This document shows positions 62,960 to 64,000 of a stretch of DNA of 64,000 nucleotides, in pieces. Both the position numbers and the translations under genes were made by a program. Position 1 is the first letter of the stretch. Every line of letters begins with the position of its first letter. This DNA is from an uncultured Bacteroidia bacterium (GTDB taxonomy: Bacteria; Bacteroidota; Bacteroidia; Bacteroidales; UBA932), in contig CADCHE010000002.1 in assembly GCA_902801205.1 (NCBI GenBank), positions 186,001 to 250,000 of the forward strand, read 5' to 3'. Below the pieces are notes generated by a model that worked only from the letters and a program-made list of their open reading frames with translations, was not told the origin of the DNA and searched no databases.

Positions 62960-64000
62960 TTATTCAACGGTATGATTTCCTTCCGCCTTGTCCAGGGCGG
63001 CTGCGAGCATCTGGAGTTCGATGCCGGCGTCGATGTATTCGGAGTGGGCCTGCAGCCAGGCAGTCTGGGCCGCCAGGGCGGTATTGGCGCTGATCACGCC
63101 CTCCTCGAAACCGACGGTGGCGGTGCGCAGGTTCTCTTCCGCGCTCAGCAGGTTGTTGCGGGCCATCGTGAGTTTCTCCAGCGACTCGTTCTCTTGCTTG
63201 CGCAGCTGGGTGACCTGCAGTTGGATCATCTCCTTCGCGTCGGACAGCTGCGACCGGTACAGGGTGGCTTCCGCCTTGGCCTTGCGGGTCTTGGAGAGGG
63301 CCTCGAAGGCATGGAAGATCGGGATGTTCACCATGACGCCCGCGTTCAGCATGCCTCCCCAGTCTTTCTGGAAACCATTGTACAGGTTGGGGTTCGTCAC
63401 CACATAGTTGGCGGTGAGAGCAACCTTCGGCAGCATGTCCGCCCGGGTCACGGCGACCTTCTTGTCATAGATGCGTGCAGCGAGGTCGAGGCTCCGGGTC
63501 TCGGGCCGGTCGGCGAAGATCTCATCCATGTCTTTTTCTCCGAGGATTTCCGGCACGGGAACGGCGTCATCCAGCTCGTCGGTCAGCACGATCTCCTCTT
63601 CCAGCGGCAGGCCGACCTGTTTGCAGAGCAGCATCTTCGAAAGGGACAGCCCGTTGGTCGCTTTGGTCAGCAGCATCTCCGCCTCGTTGGCCTTGACGCG
63701 GATCTGCAGGGCGTCCGACTCCGTCGCCACCCCTTCTTTCACGGACAGGTCGACATCGTGCTCCATCTGGTGGAGCAGGTCGGCGTACGTTTCGGCCAGT
63801 TTGTGCTTCGCGGCCAGTGAGACGATCTGCCAGTAGGTGCGGTCCACATTCAGGATCACCTCCTGGTACTGCTGGTCGTACTGCGTCTTGGAGAGGTCTT
63901 CCGCCAGGCGGGCGATCTGGTTCGCGGCGATGATCTTGCCACCCATGAAGACGGGCTGCTGCACGCTCACGACCCCGGCGAAGATGTTCTGCATGTCCGG
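62960..64000 (-). CDS. TolC family outer-membrane protein (5' end missing)
   Basis: The reading frame is open to the window edge, so the gene starts beyond base 64000; 346 residues are visible. It has the TolC pattern of long amphipathic helices with beta segments: VVSVQQPVFMGGKIIAANQIARL, VDLSVKEGVATESDALQIRVKANEAEMLL and the second-repeat DKKVAVTRADMLPKVALTANY with MLNAGVMVNIPIF. It would be the outer-membrane duct of the exporter encoded downstream. It is first among the visible genes of this operon, and a regulator such as a TetR gene may lie outside the window. Confidence 0.9.
   Translation of the reverse strand, partial: PDMQNIFAGVVSVQQPVFMGGKIIAANQIARLAEDLSKTQYDQQYQEVILNVDRTYWQIVSLAAKHKLAETYADLLHQMEHDVDLSVKEGVATESDALQIRVKANEAEMLLTKATNGLSLSKMLLCKQVGLPLEEEIVLTDELDDAVPVPEILGEKDMDEIFADRPETRSLDLAARIYDKKVAVTRADMLPKVALTANYVVTNPNLYNGFQKDWGGMLNAGVMVNIPIFHAFEALSKTRKAKAEATLYRSQLSDAKEMIQLQVTQLRKQENESLEKLTMARNNLLSAEENLRTATVGFEEGVISANTALAAQTAWLQAHSEYIDAGIELQMLAAALDKAEGNHTVE

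Overview
The window looks like a chromosomal segment of a high-GC member of the Bacteroidota, most likely order Bacteroidales. The evidence is mixed. Several upstream regions carry the Bacteroidota sigma factor promoter signature (TTG/TTTG, 18-20 nt, TAnnTTTG). Start codons mostly lack Shine-Dalgarno sequences. Several families are typical of the phylum: MetG with a KISTS loop, a short Lys-type SerA, DUF3127, a pRiA4b ORF-3-like gene next to miaA, XylR-like AraC regulators, DUF6807 proteins and many lipoproteins. Genus cannot be fixed from the sequence alone. No rRNA, tRNA, CRISPR array, IS element or SusC/SusD pair was recognised.

Layout. 1-708: 3' end of an S41 protease gene. 795-6224: purM-purN-purH followed by a GH51-like arabinofuranosidase. 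6240-7511: a serpin lipoprotein. 7548-15443: a sugar-acid or keto-sugar cluster with an XylR-type regulator, two Gfo/Idh/MocA oxidoreductases, two DUF6807 proteins, an SDR and mannonate dehydratase UxuA. 15557-21163: purD, folD, a large glycosidase-like/SGNH fusion and a HAD phosphatase. 21164-22441: a low-GC accessory island with an Imm26 immunity protein, a second small membrane protein and a gene remnant. 22442-29955: an exported glycan-degradation cluster (TIM-barrel lipoprotein, GH3, and two lipoproteins of unknown function). 30106-34434: serC-serA-DUF1015-hemerythrin-LuxR operon. 34487-37585: pyrB, YigZ/IMPACT, the pRiA4b-like gene and miaA. 37593-49733: CotH-like kinase, DUF3127, FKBP isomerase, RecQ, a LytS/LytR-type two-component system, and a Cthe_2159-like/VTC/DUF4956/DUF2490 group. 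49744-59404: PHP phosphatase, DUF308 membrane protein, dnaG, metG, dnaE. 59482-64000: a drug-efflux-type operon (two ABC-2 permeases, HlyD-like adaptor, TolC-like protein cut by the window end).

How it fits together. Core functions (purine, serine, pyrimidine and folate synthesis, replication, translation) are interleaved with periplasmic or surface carbohydrate enzymes, in places in the same transcription unit. The parts least explained by known biology are the low-GC immunity island, two long intergenic hairpins that share a central motif but not arm sequence, promoters placed inside the loops of inverted repeats upstream of purM and dnaE, the glycosidase-SGNH fusion, the two unknown lipoproteins behind GH3, and the CotH/VTC/DUF4956/Cthe_2159 group next to a LytTR two-component system. 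No gene gap exceeds 300 bases; the largest (44798-45061) holds a promoter for the kinase gene and nothing else recognised.
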